From: DATLNM01 sp035536775
GTDB taxonomy: Bacteria; Actinomycetota; CADDZG01; WHSQ01
NCBI GenBank assembly: GCA_035536775.1
Contig: DATLNM010000034.1
Span: forward strand, 1-42,527
Length of the DNA stretch: 42,527 bases
Direction: 5' to 3'
The notes beneath the pieces are model-generated. The model did not search any database. It was given only the letters and a program-made list of their open reading frames with translations, and was not told the origin of the DNA. The position numbers and the translations under genes were made by a program. Shown here piece by piece: positions 30,690 through 38,838 of this stretch; within the stretch, counting starts at the first letter, position 1; each line of letters starts with the position of its first letter.

Positions 30690-31322
30690 GTGAAGCGTCT
30701 GTGGGTCGCCTTAGCGATCCTCGTTGTTGTGCTCGTGATCGCCGATCTCGCCGCGCGCTCGATCGCCCAGCGCGAGGCGTCCGCCGAATTGCGTCGGCGG
30801 TTCGATCTAACCGAAGCTCCTGCAGTCGAGATCGGTGGATTCCCATTCCTGCTCGGTGTCGTGAAGGGGGAGCTCCCTAGCGTTTCTCTGAAGGCCGAGG
30901 CCATAGAAGGCGGGGACTCTGTCGTCTTGTCGGACCTCGACGTCGAGCTTCGCCGGGTGACCTTCTCGCTGTCCAAGCTCCTCGACGGCGAGATGCGATC
31001 GCTCCGTGCAGCCTCTGGAGACGGCACCGCGGCGCTGACGAGCGACTCTCTGAACAACGCCTTGAAGGCCGCGGGAGCGGGCGTCGAGGTGACGATCAAG
31101 GGAGGCGAAGCAACCGTTAGGGCTCGCGCGATCCAAGGCTCGGCCAGGGGCACCGTCAAAGTGTCCGAACAAACACTCAGCGTCGCGACCGCGGATGGCT
31201 TCTTCTCATTCGATCTCCACTTGCCGAACTTCGCCTCGGGCCTCACCTACGAGTCGGTCGAGCTGGTCGGGGACAGGGCCGTGTTCTCTGTCTCGCTCAG
31301 CGATGCCTCCTTCGCCAAGTGA
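30690..31322 (+). CDS. DUF2993 (LmeA-like) protein
   Basis: 210 residues with an N-terminal membrane anchor or signal (LWVALAILVVVLVIADLAA). The body has the DUF2993 pattern: IGGFPFLLGVVKGELPSVSLKAEAI near residues 48-72 and repeated beta-strand segments ending in VSLSDASF. In mycobacteria the DUF2993 protein LmeA is a periplasmic phospholipid-binding factor needed for lipomannan elongation. The GTG start 30690 follows a possible mini-ORF, and the stop TGA (31320-31322) overlaps the GTG of the molybdopterin oxidoreductase gene, an unexpected coupling. Confidence 0.82.
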   Translation: MKRLWVALAILVVVLVIADLAARSIAQREASAELRRRFDLTEAPAVEIGGFPFLLGVVKGELPSVSLKAEAIEGGDSVVLSDLDVELRRVTFSLSKLLDGEMRSLRAASGDGTAALTSDSLNNALKAAGAGVEVTIKGGEATVRARAIQGSARGTVKVSEQTLSVATADGFFSFDLHLPNFASGLTYESVELVGDRAVFSVSLSDASFAK

Positions 31323-33568
31323 CGAGCCCGGCACGCAAACGGTGGGATCCGTCCACATGGGCGAGCAAACGACCGTTCGGTATCGGACAACAACGACCCA
31401 ACAACTATCTCGAGATCACCAAGGCACTCAAGGACAACATCCATGCGCCGCGCTACGCGTGGAGGATCTTGAACCAGGGCGTGTGCGACGGTTGCGCACT
31501 GGGAACCTCGGGGATGCATGACTGGACTCTCGATGAGATCCATCTCTGCAACATCCGACTGAGGTTGCTCAAGCTCAATACGATGCGCGCTCTGGATCCG
31601 GCGGTCCTGACCGACGTCAGTGGCCTGTCGGCGATGTCCAGCGCGGAGCTAAGGGATCTCGGGCGTTTGCCGGTTCCGATGGTTAGAAACAAGGGTGCCA
31701 AGGGATTCGAGCGGATCAGTTGGGATGCTGCGCTGGATCGTGTGGCTGCCGCGATAGATCGATGTGGACCCGACCGCAGCGCGTTCTATCTGACGAGTCG
31801 CGGCATGCCCAACGAGAGCTATTACGCGGCGCAGAAGGCCGTTCGTGCGATCGGCACCAATTCGATCGATAACGCCGCTCGTGTGTGCCATTCGCCCAGT
31901 ACCTTCGGCCTCAAGGAGTCTCTTGGGGTCGCGGCTAGCACATGCTCGTATTCAGATTGGATCGGCACGGACCTCATCGTCTTCATCGGCTCCAACGTGG
32001 CGAACAACCAGCCGGTGGCGATGAAGTACCTGTTTCACGCGAAGAAGGAGGGGACGAAGGTCGCGGTTATCAACACCTACCGCGAGCCCGGCATGGAGAG
32101 GTACTGGATCCCTTCCAACCTCGAGAGCGCGGTCTTCGGGACCAAGGTCACCGATCACTTCTCATTGATCCATACGGGAGGGGATGTCGCGTTCCTCAAC
32201 GGCGTAGTGAAGTCCATGATCGAGAGAGGTCTGGTCGATGGAGAGTTCATCGAGCTACATACGTCGGGCTGGGATGAGTTGTGCGCGGCGCTTGTGGTCC
32301 AAGGGTGGGACCATCTCGAGTCGATCTCTGGTGCAACCCGCGCCGAGATGGAGGCGTTTGCGGACCTCGTTGGAGCGGCGCGCACCGCAGTGTTCGTGTG
32401 GAGCATGGGGATAACGCAGCACACACACGGTGAAGACAACGTCCGCGCCATCATCAACCTTGCGCTGACGCGCGGTTTCGTCGGGCGCCCGAAGACGGGC
32501 CTGATGCCGATCAGGGGTCACTCGGGTGTGCAGGGGGGCGCGGAGATGGGCGCTTACTCCACAGCTTTTCCGGGAGGGGTCCCGATCGACGCCTCGTCTG
32601 CAGCGCGGCTGGGGGAGCGTTGGGGATTCGAGATTCCGGCGACTCCGGGCCTGACCGCGCCAGAGATGATCGATGCCGCGGGCGAGGGGCACCTTGACGT
32701 GCTGTTCTCGTCCGGGGGCAACTTCCTCGAGGTTCTGCCGCAACCGGAGAGGGTTAGGGCCTCGTTGGCGCGCATCCCCTTGCGGGTCCACATGGACATC
32801 GTGGTTACGGATCAGATGCTCATCGATCCCGCTGATGAGGTGATCCTCCTTCCGGCGGCGACGCGTTACGAGATCCCCGGCGGCGTCACCGAGACGTCGA
32901 CGGAACGCAGGATCATCTTCAGCCCAGAGATCCCGGGTCCACGCATAGAAGAAGCGCGCTCGGAATGGGACGTCTTCCTCGACCTCGCGCGGCGCGTGCG
33001 ACCTGAACTTGCCGAACGGCTCCGGTTCGAGAACACGGGCGCGATCCGGGCTGAGATCGCGTCTGTCGTTCCCGCATATGCGGGGATAGAGCAACTGAGC
33101 CGGCCTGGCGACCAGGTCCAGTGGGGTGGGCCGCTCCTATGCGATGAGTGGTCGTTCCCCACGCCGGACGGGCTCGCGCACTTCTCGGTCGTCCATCCGC
33201 GCACCTCCGACGTCCCCCCGGGTTGGTTTCGAGTTTCGACGCGGCGCGGCAAGCAGTTCAACAGCATGGTCCACGAGCGCAAGGACGCGATCACGGGCGC
33301 GGGCAGGGACGCGGTGCTTATCGGCGGCGATGATGCGCGGTCACTCGGTCTGAGCGACGGCGACCTTGTGACGCTGGTTGGGCGTTCTGGCTCGTTGCAA
33401 GGCCGGGTCTTCACCGCTCCGCTAGCGCGCGGGAACCTCCAGGTCCACTGGCCCGAGGGAGAAGTTCTGATCGATCCCGACGTTCGCTCGCCCGAGTCGG
33501 GGATCCCCGACTACAACGCGCTCGTTCGGATCGAAGCCGTAACGAGCGAAGCGAAGGCTCAGGCGTGA
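31319..33568 (+). CDS. FdhF/YdeP-family molybdopterin oxidoreductase (formate dehydrogenase alpha-like)
   Basis: 749 residues; GTG start at 31319 overlapping the previous stop. Members bind the bis-MGD molybdenum/tungsten cofactor. The segment ARVCHSPSTFG places Cys190-His191 where formate dehydrogenase H has selenocysteine-histidine, and downstream GSNVANNQPVAMKYL, WSMGITQHTHG, LMPIRGHSGVQGG and the C-terminal molydop-binding domain (RRGKQFNSMVHER, SDGDLVTLVGRSG) agree with the YdeP group. At the N-terminus only Cys56-x2-Cys59 and Cys77 stand out, so a full ferredoxin-type 4Fe-4S motif is not obvious. The fdhD gene follows with a 4-bp overlap. Formate oxidation is plausible, but YdeP-type substrates are poorly known. 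Confidence 0.9.
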   Translation: MTSPARKRWDPSTWASKRPFGIGQQRPNNYLEITKALKDNIHAPRYAWRILNQGVCDGCALGTSGMHDWTLDEIHLCNIRLRLLKLNTMRALDPAVLTDVSGLSAMSSAELRDLGRLPVPMVRNKGAKGFERISWDAALDRVAAAIDRCGPDRSAFYLTSRGMPNESYYAAQKAVRAIGTNSIDNAARVCHSPSTFGLKESLGVAASTCSYSDWIGTDLIVFIGSNVANNQPVAMKYLFHAKKEGTKVAVINTYREPGMERYWIPSNLESAVFGTKVTDHFSLIHTGGDVAFLNGVVKSMIERGLVDGEFIELHTSGWDELCAALVVQGWDHLESISGATRAEMEAFADLVGAARTAVFVWSMGITQHTHGEDNVRAIINLALTRGFVGRPKTGLMPIRGHSGVQGGAEMGAYSTAFPGGVPIDASSAARLGERWGFEIPATPGLTAPEMIDAAGEGHLDVLFSSGGNFLEVLPQPERVRASLARIPLRVHMDIVVTDQMLIDPADEVILLPAATRYEIPGGVTETSTERRIIFSPEIPGPRIEEARSEWDVFLDLARRVRPELAERLRFENTGAIRAEIASVVPAYAGIEQLSRPGDQVQWGGPLLCDEWSFPTPDGLAHFSVVHPRTSDVPPGWFRVSTRRGKQFNSMVHERKDAITGAGRDAVLIGGDDARSLGLSDGDLVTLVGRSGSLQGRVFTAPLARGNLQVHWPEGEVLIDPDVRSPESGIPDYNALVRIEAVTSEAKAQA

Positions 33569-34419
33569 GCTCTCGACCGGGAGGGACGACCGCTGCCCGT
33601 ATGAAAGCAGTCGTGGCCGGTGCGGCCGTTGACCGCACCGATCGGCTCGTCGCGGAGGAGCCGCTCGAGATCCGGATCGGGATCCCCGGAGGAGCCAGAA
33701 CACTGACGATCACGATGAGGACCCCGGGTGCTGACTTCGAGCTTGCGGTGGGGCTCCTCTTCTCGGAGGGGATCGTGTCGGAGCCGGACGATGTCGCACG
33801 CATCGCGTACTGCGATACCGGTGCGCCAGAAGGCGAACAGCTCTACAACGTCGTGACGGTCGATCTGGCACGGCCACCTCGACGGAATCTCTCGATCTTC
33901 GATCGCAACTTCATCACGTCAAGTGCTTGCGGCGTCTGCGGCTCGGCAAGCATCGAGGCGCTCGAGCTCAAAGGGTTCTCCCACGTTGCCGAGGGGCCGG
34001 AGGTTTCGGTCGAGACCCTTACTTCCCTCCCCGAGCGTCTCGCAAGGGCTCAGGCGGTGTTCAAGGCGACGGGTGGCCTGCACGCGGCTGGTCTCTTCGA
34101 CCGCAAAGGGAGTCCGGTCGCGTTGCGAGAGGACGTGGGGCGACACAATGCCGTTGACAAGCTCATCGGCTGGGGACTGTTGAACCGACACCTTCCGTTC
34201 GACGACCACCTCGTCCTGGTAAGCGGTCGGTCGAGTTTCGAGATCGTCCAGAAGTGCGTCGCGGCGGGAGTGACCATCCTTTGCTCGATCTCCGCCCCGA
34301 GCAGTCTCGCGGTGTCGACCGCAGAAACGTTCGGCGTCACGCTCGTGGGATTTCTAAGGGACGATCGTTTCAACGTCTATTCGGGCGCGCACAGGATCGA
34401 GGGCCTCGCTAGCGCGTAG
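33565..34419 (+). CDS. fdhD: Formate dehydrogenase accessory sulfurtransferase FdhD
   Basis: 284 residues; GTG 33565 overlaps the oxidoreductase stop by 4 bp. FdhD passes sulfur from a cysteine desulfurase to the molybdenum cofactor so that formate dehydrogenase becomes active. The sulfur-carrying pair Cys122-x2-Cys125 is in SACGVCGSAS; TGGLHAAGLF, EDVGRHNAVDKLIG and SGRSSFEIVQK are further family hallmarks. Its direct coupling to the FdhF-like gene supports that enzyme being its client. The first about 12 residues are unstructured-looking; a later ATG (33601) is an alternative start. Confidence 0.95.
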   Translation: MSSRPGGTTAARMKAVVAGAAVDRTDRLVAEEPLEIRIGIPGGARTLTITMRTPGADFELAVGLLFSEGIVSEPDDVARIAYCDTGAPEGEQLYNVVTVDLARPPRRNLSIFDRNFITSSACGVCGSASIEALELKGFSHVAEGPEVSVETLTSLPERLARAQAVFKATGGLHAAGLFDRKGSPVALREDVGRHNAVDKLIGWGLLNRHLPFDDHLVLVSGRSSFEIVQKCVAAGVTILCSISAPSSLAVSTAETFGVTLVGFLRDDRFNVYSGAHRIEGLASA

Positions 34420-34446
34420 CAGCATCGGTGTGGCAATGTTCGCCGG

Positions 34447-35277
34447 ATGACACAATCCAACGTAGGTCCAGGCTGGTATCCCGATCCCACCGGTGGGTTC
34501 GAGCTTCGCTACTGGGACGGCGCGGGGTGGACCGATCACGTGTCGTCCGGGGGGCAGAACTGGACCAGCCCGATGCCGGGGGTGTCGCAGACCCAGGTCC
34601 ACGTGTCGTCCCCGGAGCGCGTGGCGCATCAGGTTCAGACCAGGGCCGGGATCACACCCTCCGTCGCATCTACCAGCGGCCATCTCCTCGACCAGCCGGT
34701 CCTCGTCGTCAACCAGAAGGCGAAGCTGATCGAGCTCACCAACGAGTACGCGGTCTACGACCAGAACGGGAACCAGCTCGGCTCGGTCATCCAGGTCGGT
34801 CAGAACGCGCTCAAGAAGGCCTTGAGGTTGGTGAGCTCCGTGGATCAATTCATGACCCACAAGCTCGAGGTCCGCGACATCTCCGGTGCTGTCATCCTGA
34901 CGCTCACGAGGCCGGCGAAGGTCTTCAAGTCCACTGTCGTCGTGGGCGCTGCGAACGGAGCTGAGATCGGCCGCATCGTTCAAGAGAACATGATCGGCAA
35001 GATCCGCTTCGGTCTGATGTACGGGAACGCGAGGGTAGGCAGCATCAATGCCGAGAACTGGCGCGCATGGAACTTCTCGATCAAAGACGAGACAGAGACC
35101 GAGGTCGCGCGCATCACGAAGACGTGGGAAGGCCTCGCAAAGACCATGTTCACCACCGCGGATAACTACGTTATACAGATGCACCGTCAGCTCCAAGAAC
35201 CCTTACGGTCGCTTGTCGTCGCGTCAGCCCTGACCGTCGACACCGCGCTCAAGCAGGACTCTCGGGGGTTCGGATAA
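34447..35277 (+). CDS. DUF2510 plus phospholipid-scramblase/LURP-one-like protein
   Basis: 276 residues. The first about 35 residues are a DUF2510 motif (GPGWYPDPTGGFELRYWDGAGWTDHV), an actinobacterial domain usually found at the cytoplasmic start of membrane-associated proteins. Residues about 80-260 resemble the beta-barrel of the scramblase/LURP-one superfamily: LVVNQKAKLIELTNEYAVYDQNG, HKLEVRD, FKSTVVVGAANG and ISIKDE-like NFSIKDETETEVARI strands. Bacterial members lack a proven function. The stop TAA (35275-35277) overlaps the inferred ATA start of the next gene as ATAA. Confidence 0.86.
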   Translation: MTQSNVGPGWYPDPTGGFELRYWDGAGWTDHVSSGGQNWTSPMPGVSQTQVHVSSPERVAHQVQTRAGITPSVASTSGHLLDQPVLVVNQKAKLIELTNEYAVYDQNGNQLGSVIQVGQNALKKALRLVSSVDQFMTHKLEVRDISGAVILTLTRPAKVFKSTVVVGAANGAEIGRIVQENMIGKIRFGLMYGNARVGSINAENWRAWNFSIKDETETEVARITKTWEGLAKTMFTTADNYVIQMHRQLQEPLRSLVVASALTVDTALKQDSRGFG

Positions 35278-36236
35278 CAGGCTTCGAGCAGCCGACGTAC
35301 GGGGGAGCCGTTCAGGCTCGCGCGCGCATCGAGCGCTATCTCCGCCCGACTCCTCTGTTCGCCTATCCGGGCGTCGATCGACTCATAGGAACGCAGGTCC
35401 TGGTGAAGCACGAGAACCACCAGCCTGTAGGTGCGTTCAAGGTTCGCGGCGGCATCAATCTCATCGCTCAGCTCGGCGCGGAGGAACGGGCGCGCGGCGT
35501 CATGGGAGCTTCAACCGGCAACCATGGGCAGTCGATCGCGTACGCGGCTCAGCTATTCGATGTCGCCGCCGAGATCTTCGTGCCCGAAGGAAGCAACCCT
35601 GTCAAGGTTCAAGCGATGCGTGACATGGGCGCGGAGGTGATCGAGCACGGTCGCGACTTCGACGACGCGCGGGAGAAGTGCCAGGCCGCCGCTGAAGAAA
35701 GCGGCCGTCGTTACATCCACTCAGGTAACGAGCCATTTCTGATCGAAGGCGTCGCCACCTACATGCTCGAGATCCTCGACGAGGTCGAGCCGGACGTCGT
35801 CTTTGTGCCGATCGGTGGCGGCAGCGGCGCTGCAGGCGTCTGTATCGCTGTGGCAGGCAAGGGTGCGCGCACGCGGGTGATCGGTGTGCAGTCCTCGGCA
35901 GCACCGGCCGCTTACCGATCTTGGAAAGAGGGAACACTCGTCGAGGACGAGATGAAGACTGAAGCCGAGGGGCTCGCTACGCGCACCGCGTTCGAGCTGC
36001 CGCAGCAGATCATGAGAGAGCACCTGAGCGACTTCGTCCTGGTCGATGAGAACGAGATCAAGGACGCGGCGTGGAACGCGCTCGAGCTAACGAGGAACCT
36101 CGTCGAGTTCGCGGGGGCCGCCGCTCTCGCCGCGGCTTACAAGATGAGAGATGAGTTGCGCGGGCAGACCGTCGCCGTGATCTTCAGCGGTGGAAACCTG
36201 AGCCCGGACCAGCTGCGCGCCCTCGCACGCCGATAA
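35274..36236 (+). CDS. Threonine/serine dehydratase-like PLP enzyme with apparent ATA start
   Basis: 320 residues if begun at ATA 35274. PLP fold type II: KHENHQPVGAFKVRGG with Schiff-base Lys56, ASTGNHGQS, and the phosphate-binding loop GGGSGAAG. Family members deaminate threonine or serine, or racemise serine. The only ATG/GTG/TTG in frame is GTG 35403, but the 43 codons before it encode the expected N-terminus (RARIERYLRPTPLFAYPGVDRLIG), so a GTG start would delete conserved sequence. In frame, ATA 35274 overlaps the upstream TAA as ATAA, exactly where an ATGA overlap would be expected, with GGGGG 5 nt upstream. Either a rare start codon or a sequencing/point change. Confidence 0.85.
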   Translation: MTGFEQPTYGGAVQARARIERYLRPTPLFAYPGVDRLIGTQVLVKHENHQPVGAFKVRGGINLIAQLGAEERARGVMGASTGNHGQSIAYAAQLFDVAAEIFVPEGSNPVKVQAMRDMGAEVIEHGRDFDDAREKCQAAAEESGRRYIHSGNEPFLIEGVATYMLEILDEVEPDVVFVPIGGGSGAAGVCIAVAGKGARTRVIGVQSSAAPAAYRSWKEGTLVEDEMKTEAEGLATRTAFELPQQIMREHLSDFVLVDENEIKDAAWNALELTRNLVEFAGAAALAAAYKMRDELRGQTVAVIFSGGNLSPDQLRALARR

Positions 36237-36238
36237 CC

Positions 36239-36877
36239 GTGGAGGTCCTCGGAAATCTCCACGACGGAAGGACGGTCGTGTTCCGGCCCATCGAGCCGGG
36301 AGACAAGTGGCGGCTGCAGGAAGGCCTCAAGATGATGTCGCCCGAGTCGAGGTACAAGCGGTTCTTTCGGTCGATCTCGTCGTTCAGCGATGCCGACCTG
36401 GGTTTCCTCACGGAGGTTGACCACGAGAATCACGAGGCGTGGGTCGCGTTGCTCGCGGAGGATCAGAGCCATCCCGGCATCGGAGTCATCAGATGGGTGC
36501 GGATCGCCGGCGAGCCGGACGTCGCTGAAGGCGCCGTCACCGTTATCGACGAGTTCCAGGGGCAGGGGGTCGGGAAGGCTTTACTCCTGATCGGTGTTCG
36601 AACAGCTATCGAGAACGAAGTGAGGGCTTTGCGGGTGTGGGTCATGGGTGAGAACCATCCGGTTCTCGGCCTGATGCGTCATGGCAACGTCGTGCTTGGG
36701 CCGTGGGAATCGGGTGTCGCCGCGGCGACGATCGCGCTGCCGGCGTCGATCGAGGAGCTTTCGTCCTCACCCCTGGCGGCTCTGTTCCGCTCGAGCGCTA
36801 TCGGCGAGCTCGAGGGATTCGTGCGTCACCCGGCACTCACACAAACCCACGTTTCATCGACAGGAGTTCCGAAGTGA
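36239..36877 (+). CDS. GNAT-family N-acetyltransferase
   Basis: 212 residues; GTG start 2 nt after the dehydratase stop. The acetyl-CoA-binding signature is VIDEFQGQGVGKALL (about residues 101-116), preceded by the beta-strands around HEAWVALLAED and AEGAVTV. The N-terminus RPIEPGDKWRLQEGLKMMSPESRYKRFF resembles acetyltransferases related to the GNAT domain of protein-acyltransferase Pat-like proteins. The acceptor is unknown. The stop overlaps the zincin ATG by one base (TGATG). Confidence 0.87.
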   Translation: MEVLGNLHDGRTVVFRPIEPGDKWRLQEGLKMMSPESRYKRFFRSISSFSDADLGFLTEVDHENHEAWVALLAEDQSHPGIGVIRWVRIAGEPDVAEGAVTVIDEFQGQGVGKALLLIGVRTAIENEVRALRVWVMGENHPVLGLMRHGNVVLGPWESGVAAATIALPASIEELSSSPLAALFRSSAIGELEGFVRHPALTQTHVSSTGVPK

Positions 36878-37284
36878 TGGACAGAGGCGATCCCAGGTCC
36901 GCCCACGCAGTCATGTCAGAACGCGCCGCGGCAGAGGCCTTCCGGGGTTTCGTTGAAGACGCCCTCGATTCGCTGCCAGCGGATCTGACGCGCATGATGG
37001 AGAACGTCGATGTCGTCATCGAGGATGAACCGCCGGTCGAGATGCTCGCTCGTCTCCCGCGCGGCCACACCCTTCTGGGTCTCTATCACGGCATACCTCT
37101 GACGCAGCGCGAGCGTTACGCCAATGCCTTGCCGGACAAGATCTCGATCTACCGCGGCCCCATCGAGCGAACGGCGCGCTCGCCCGAGGGCATCCGGCGT
37201 CAGGTCCGTAAGACCGTGATCCACGAGATAGCGCACCACTTCGGTATCGAAGAGGAGCGTCTCCACGAACTCGGCTGGGGCTAA
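36877..37284 (+). CDS. Minimal zincin metallopeptidase family protein (DUF1025/PF06262)
   Basis: 135 residues from ATG 36877, with AGGAG about 10 nt upstream; ATG 36913 is an alternative. The zinc motif HEIAHHFGIEEERL gives His116, Glu117 and His120, with conserved ELGW at the very end. Typical features of this compact family are the preceding LLGLYHGIPLTQR and ISIYRGPIER segments. Members are small cytoplasmic zincins whose substrates are mostly undefined. It sits between the GNAT and PGM1-like genes. Confidence 0.9.
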   Translation: MDRGDPRSAHAVMSERAAAEAFRGFVEDALDSLPADLTRMMENVDVVIEDEPPVEMLARLPRGHTLLGLYHGIPLTQRERYANALPDKISIYRGPIERTARSPEGIRRQVRKTVIHEIAHHFGIEEERLHELGWG

Positions 37285-37326
37285 AGGACCGCCACCGAGC
37301 CCGTCGATTGGCATCATCATCAACCC

Positions 37327-38784
37327 ATGGGAAGAACTTTGGAGGACAGGCAGCGCGCGCTAGTTGAGATGTTGGGCGCGGGGAGCGCGTCCGACATGAA
37401 GTCGGGCACTCTGATCGTCGTGCCTTCGTTGACGTTCCCGCAAGAAGAGCTGGCAAAGATCGCGGGCATCCAGTTCTACGAAGAACGCCTCCTGTTTCTT
37501 CTGTTACTCCTCGCCCGGCCCGACCTTCGGATCGTCTTCGTAACTTCTGTACGGATCGAAGAGCCGATCGTCGACTATTACCTGCGCTTCGTCCCGCCCG
37601 AGGTCCGCCCCGGCGATCGATTGTGGCTACGCGCGCTGTGGGACCCGCACGCACGAGCATTGACCGCGAAGGTCTTGGAGAACGCTGAGGCTCTCAGCCG
37701 GCTTCGTCAATTGGCGGAAGGGGATTCCTGCCTCGTCACCTTCAATGTTTCGCTGCTGGAGAAGCAGCTCTCCGACGAGATAGGTGCCCCGCTCTATGGG
37801 TGTCCTCCCGAACTGGTGCAACTGGGTTCGAAGTCGGGTTCACGGCAGGTCGCGCGCGAGGCGGGGGTTGCCGTCCCACGAGGCGCCGAAGACCTGTACT
37901 CCCTGGACGATGTCAGCAAGGCGCTCGATGAGTTGCGCGTGACGTCGCCGGCACCGCCCTACGCGGTAGTGAAGCTGAATGAAGGGTTCTCGGGACTTGG
38001 GAACGCGATCGTCGACCTCACCGGAGAGCTTCCGCTCGAAGAGCGTCCGACGGTGTTCTGCGCTGATGGCGAGTCATGGTCGTCGTTCGAGGTCAAGCTC
38101 GCGGAGCAGGGGGGTGTCGTCGAAGAGCTCGTGAGGGTTCCCGGGATGGCGTCGCCCAGCGTACAGATGCGGATCGCACCGGATGGGTCCTTCGAGGTCG
38201 TTTCGACCCACGACCAGGTCCTCGGCGGCCCGGACGATCAGGTGTATCTCGGTTGCCGTTTCCCCGCACAAGAGCGTTACCGCGCTGCGATCCAGGAAGC
38301 CGGGCGTCATATCGCACGGGTTCTGGCCGCGCGCGGAGTCATGGGTTCCTTCGGTGTCGATTTCGTGATCCCACCGGATGAGCCGGTGATCCCCTACCTC
38401 GTCGAGATCAACCTCCGTATGGGCGGGACGACACATCCCTTCTTGATGACCGAGTTCGCGACCCATGGGACCTATGACGAAACGACCGGCGAGCTGGTCG
38501 TGGATGGCCGCTCGAAGTGTTACGTCGCGACCGACAATCTCAAGTCCGACGCTTACATCGGAGTGGCGCCCGAAACCCTCATCAGGGCGATCGACGACGA
38601 GGGCTTGGCGTTCGATCGGGTGACGAACACGGGAGTTCTCCTGCATCTCCTCGGCGCGCTGAAGAAGCACGGGAAGGTCGGCATGACATGCGTGGCCGAC
38701 TCTCACGCCGAAGCCGACGAGCTGCTTGCGCGGGCGACCGCGGTTCTGGAGGAACTCAGCGGCGTGCCCGGTCGAGGGGACTGA
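37327..38784 (+). CDS. PGM1-related peptide ligase (pre-ATP-grasp and ATP-grasp)
   Basis: 485 residues. An N-terminal pre-ATP-grasp domain (about 25-165: GTLIVVPSLTF, YEERLLFLLLLLARPDLRIVFVTS) is followed by an ATP-grasp domain (about 165-385: YAVVKLNEGFSGLGNAIVD, GSFGVDFVI, and the metal-binding EINLRMGGTTHP) and a C-terminal PGM1_C-like region (SDAYIGVAPETLIRAIDDEGLAFD...GVLLHLLGALKKHGKVG). PGM1 of pheganomycin biosynthesis joins a non-proteinogenic amino acid to a peptide. Homologues are widespread in actinobacteria without known products. The gap to the zincin gene is 42 bp, so the cluster may be loosely linked. Confidence 0.87.
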   Translation: MGRTLEDRQRALVEMLGAGSASDMKSGTLIVVPSLTFPQEELAKIAGIQFYEERLLFLLLLLARPDLRIVFVTSVRIEEPIVDYYLRFVPPEVRPGDRLWLRALWDPHARALTAKVLENAEALSRLRQLAEGDSCLVTFNVSLLEKQLSDEIGAPLYGCPPELVQLGSKSGSRQVAREAGVAVPRGAEDLYSLDDVSKALDELRVTSPAPPYAVVKLNEGFSGLGNAIVDLTGELPLEERPTVFCADGESWSSFEVKLAEQGGVVEELVRVPGMASPSVQMRIAPDGSFEVVSTHDQVLGGPDDQVYLGCRFPAQERYRAAIQEAGRHIARVLAARGVMGSFGVDFVIPPDEPVIPYLVEINLRMGGTTHPFLMTEFATHGTYDETTGELVVDGRSKCYVATDNLKSDAYIGVAPETLIRAIDDEGLAFDRVTNTGVLLHLLGALKKHGKVGMTCVADSHAEADELLARATAVLEELSGVPGRGD

Positions 38785-38826
38785 GACGATGACGGGCACG
38801 AAGGTAGACCCGCGTATCGTGGGGAA

Positions 38827-38832
38827 TATCTT
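38827..38832 (+). promoter_or_regulatory. Candidate -10 box (TATCTT) of the PD40 gene
   Basis: TATCTT ends 6 nt before ATG 38839, which supports that ATG over the TTG at 38833 and suggests a leaderless transcript. No clear -35 is seen. Confidence 0.4.
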
Positions 38833-38838
38833 TTGGGT

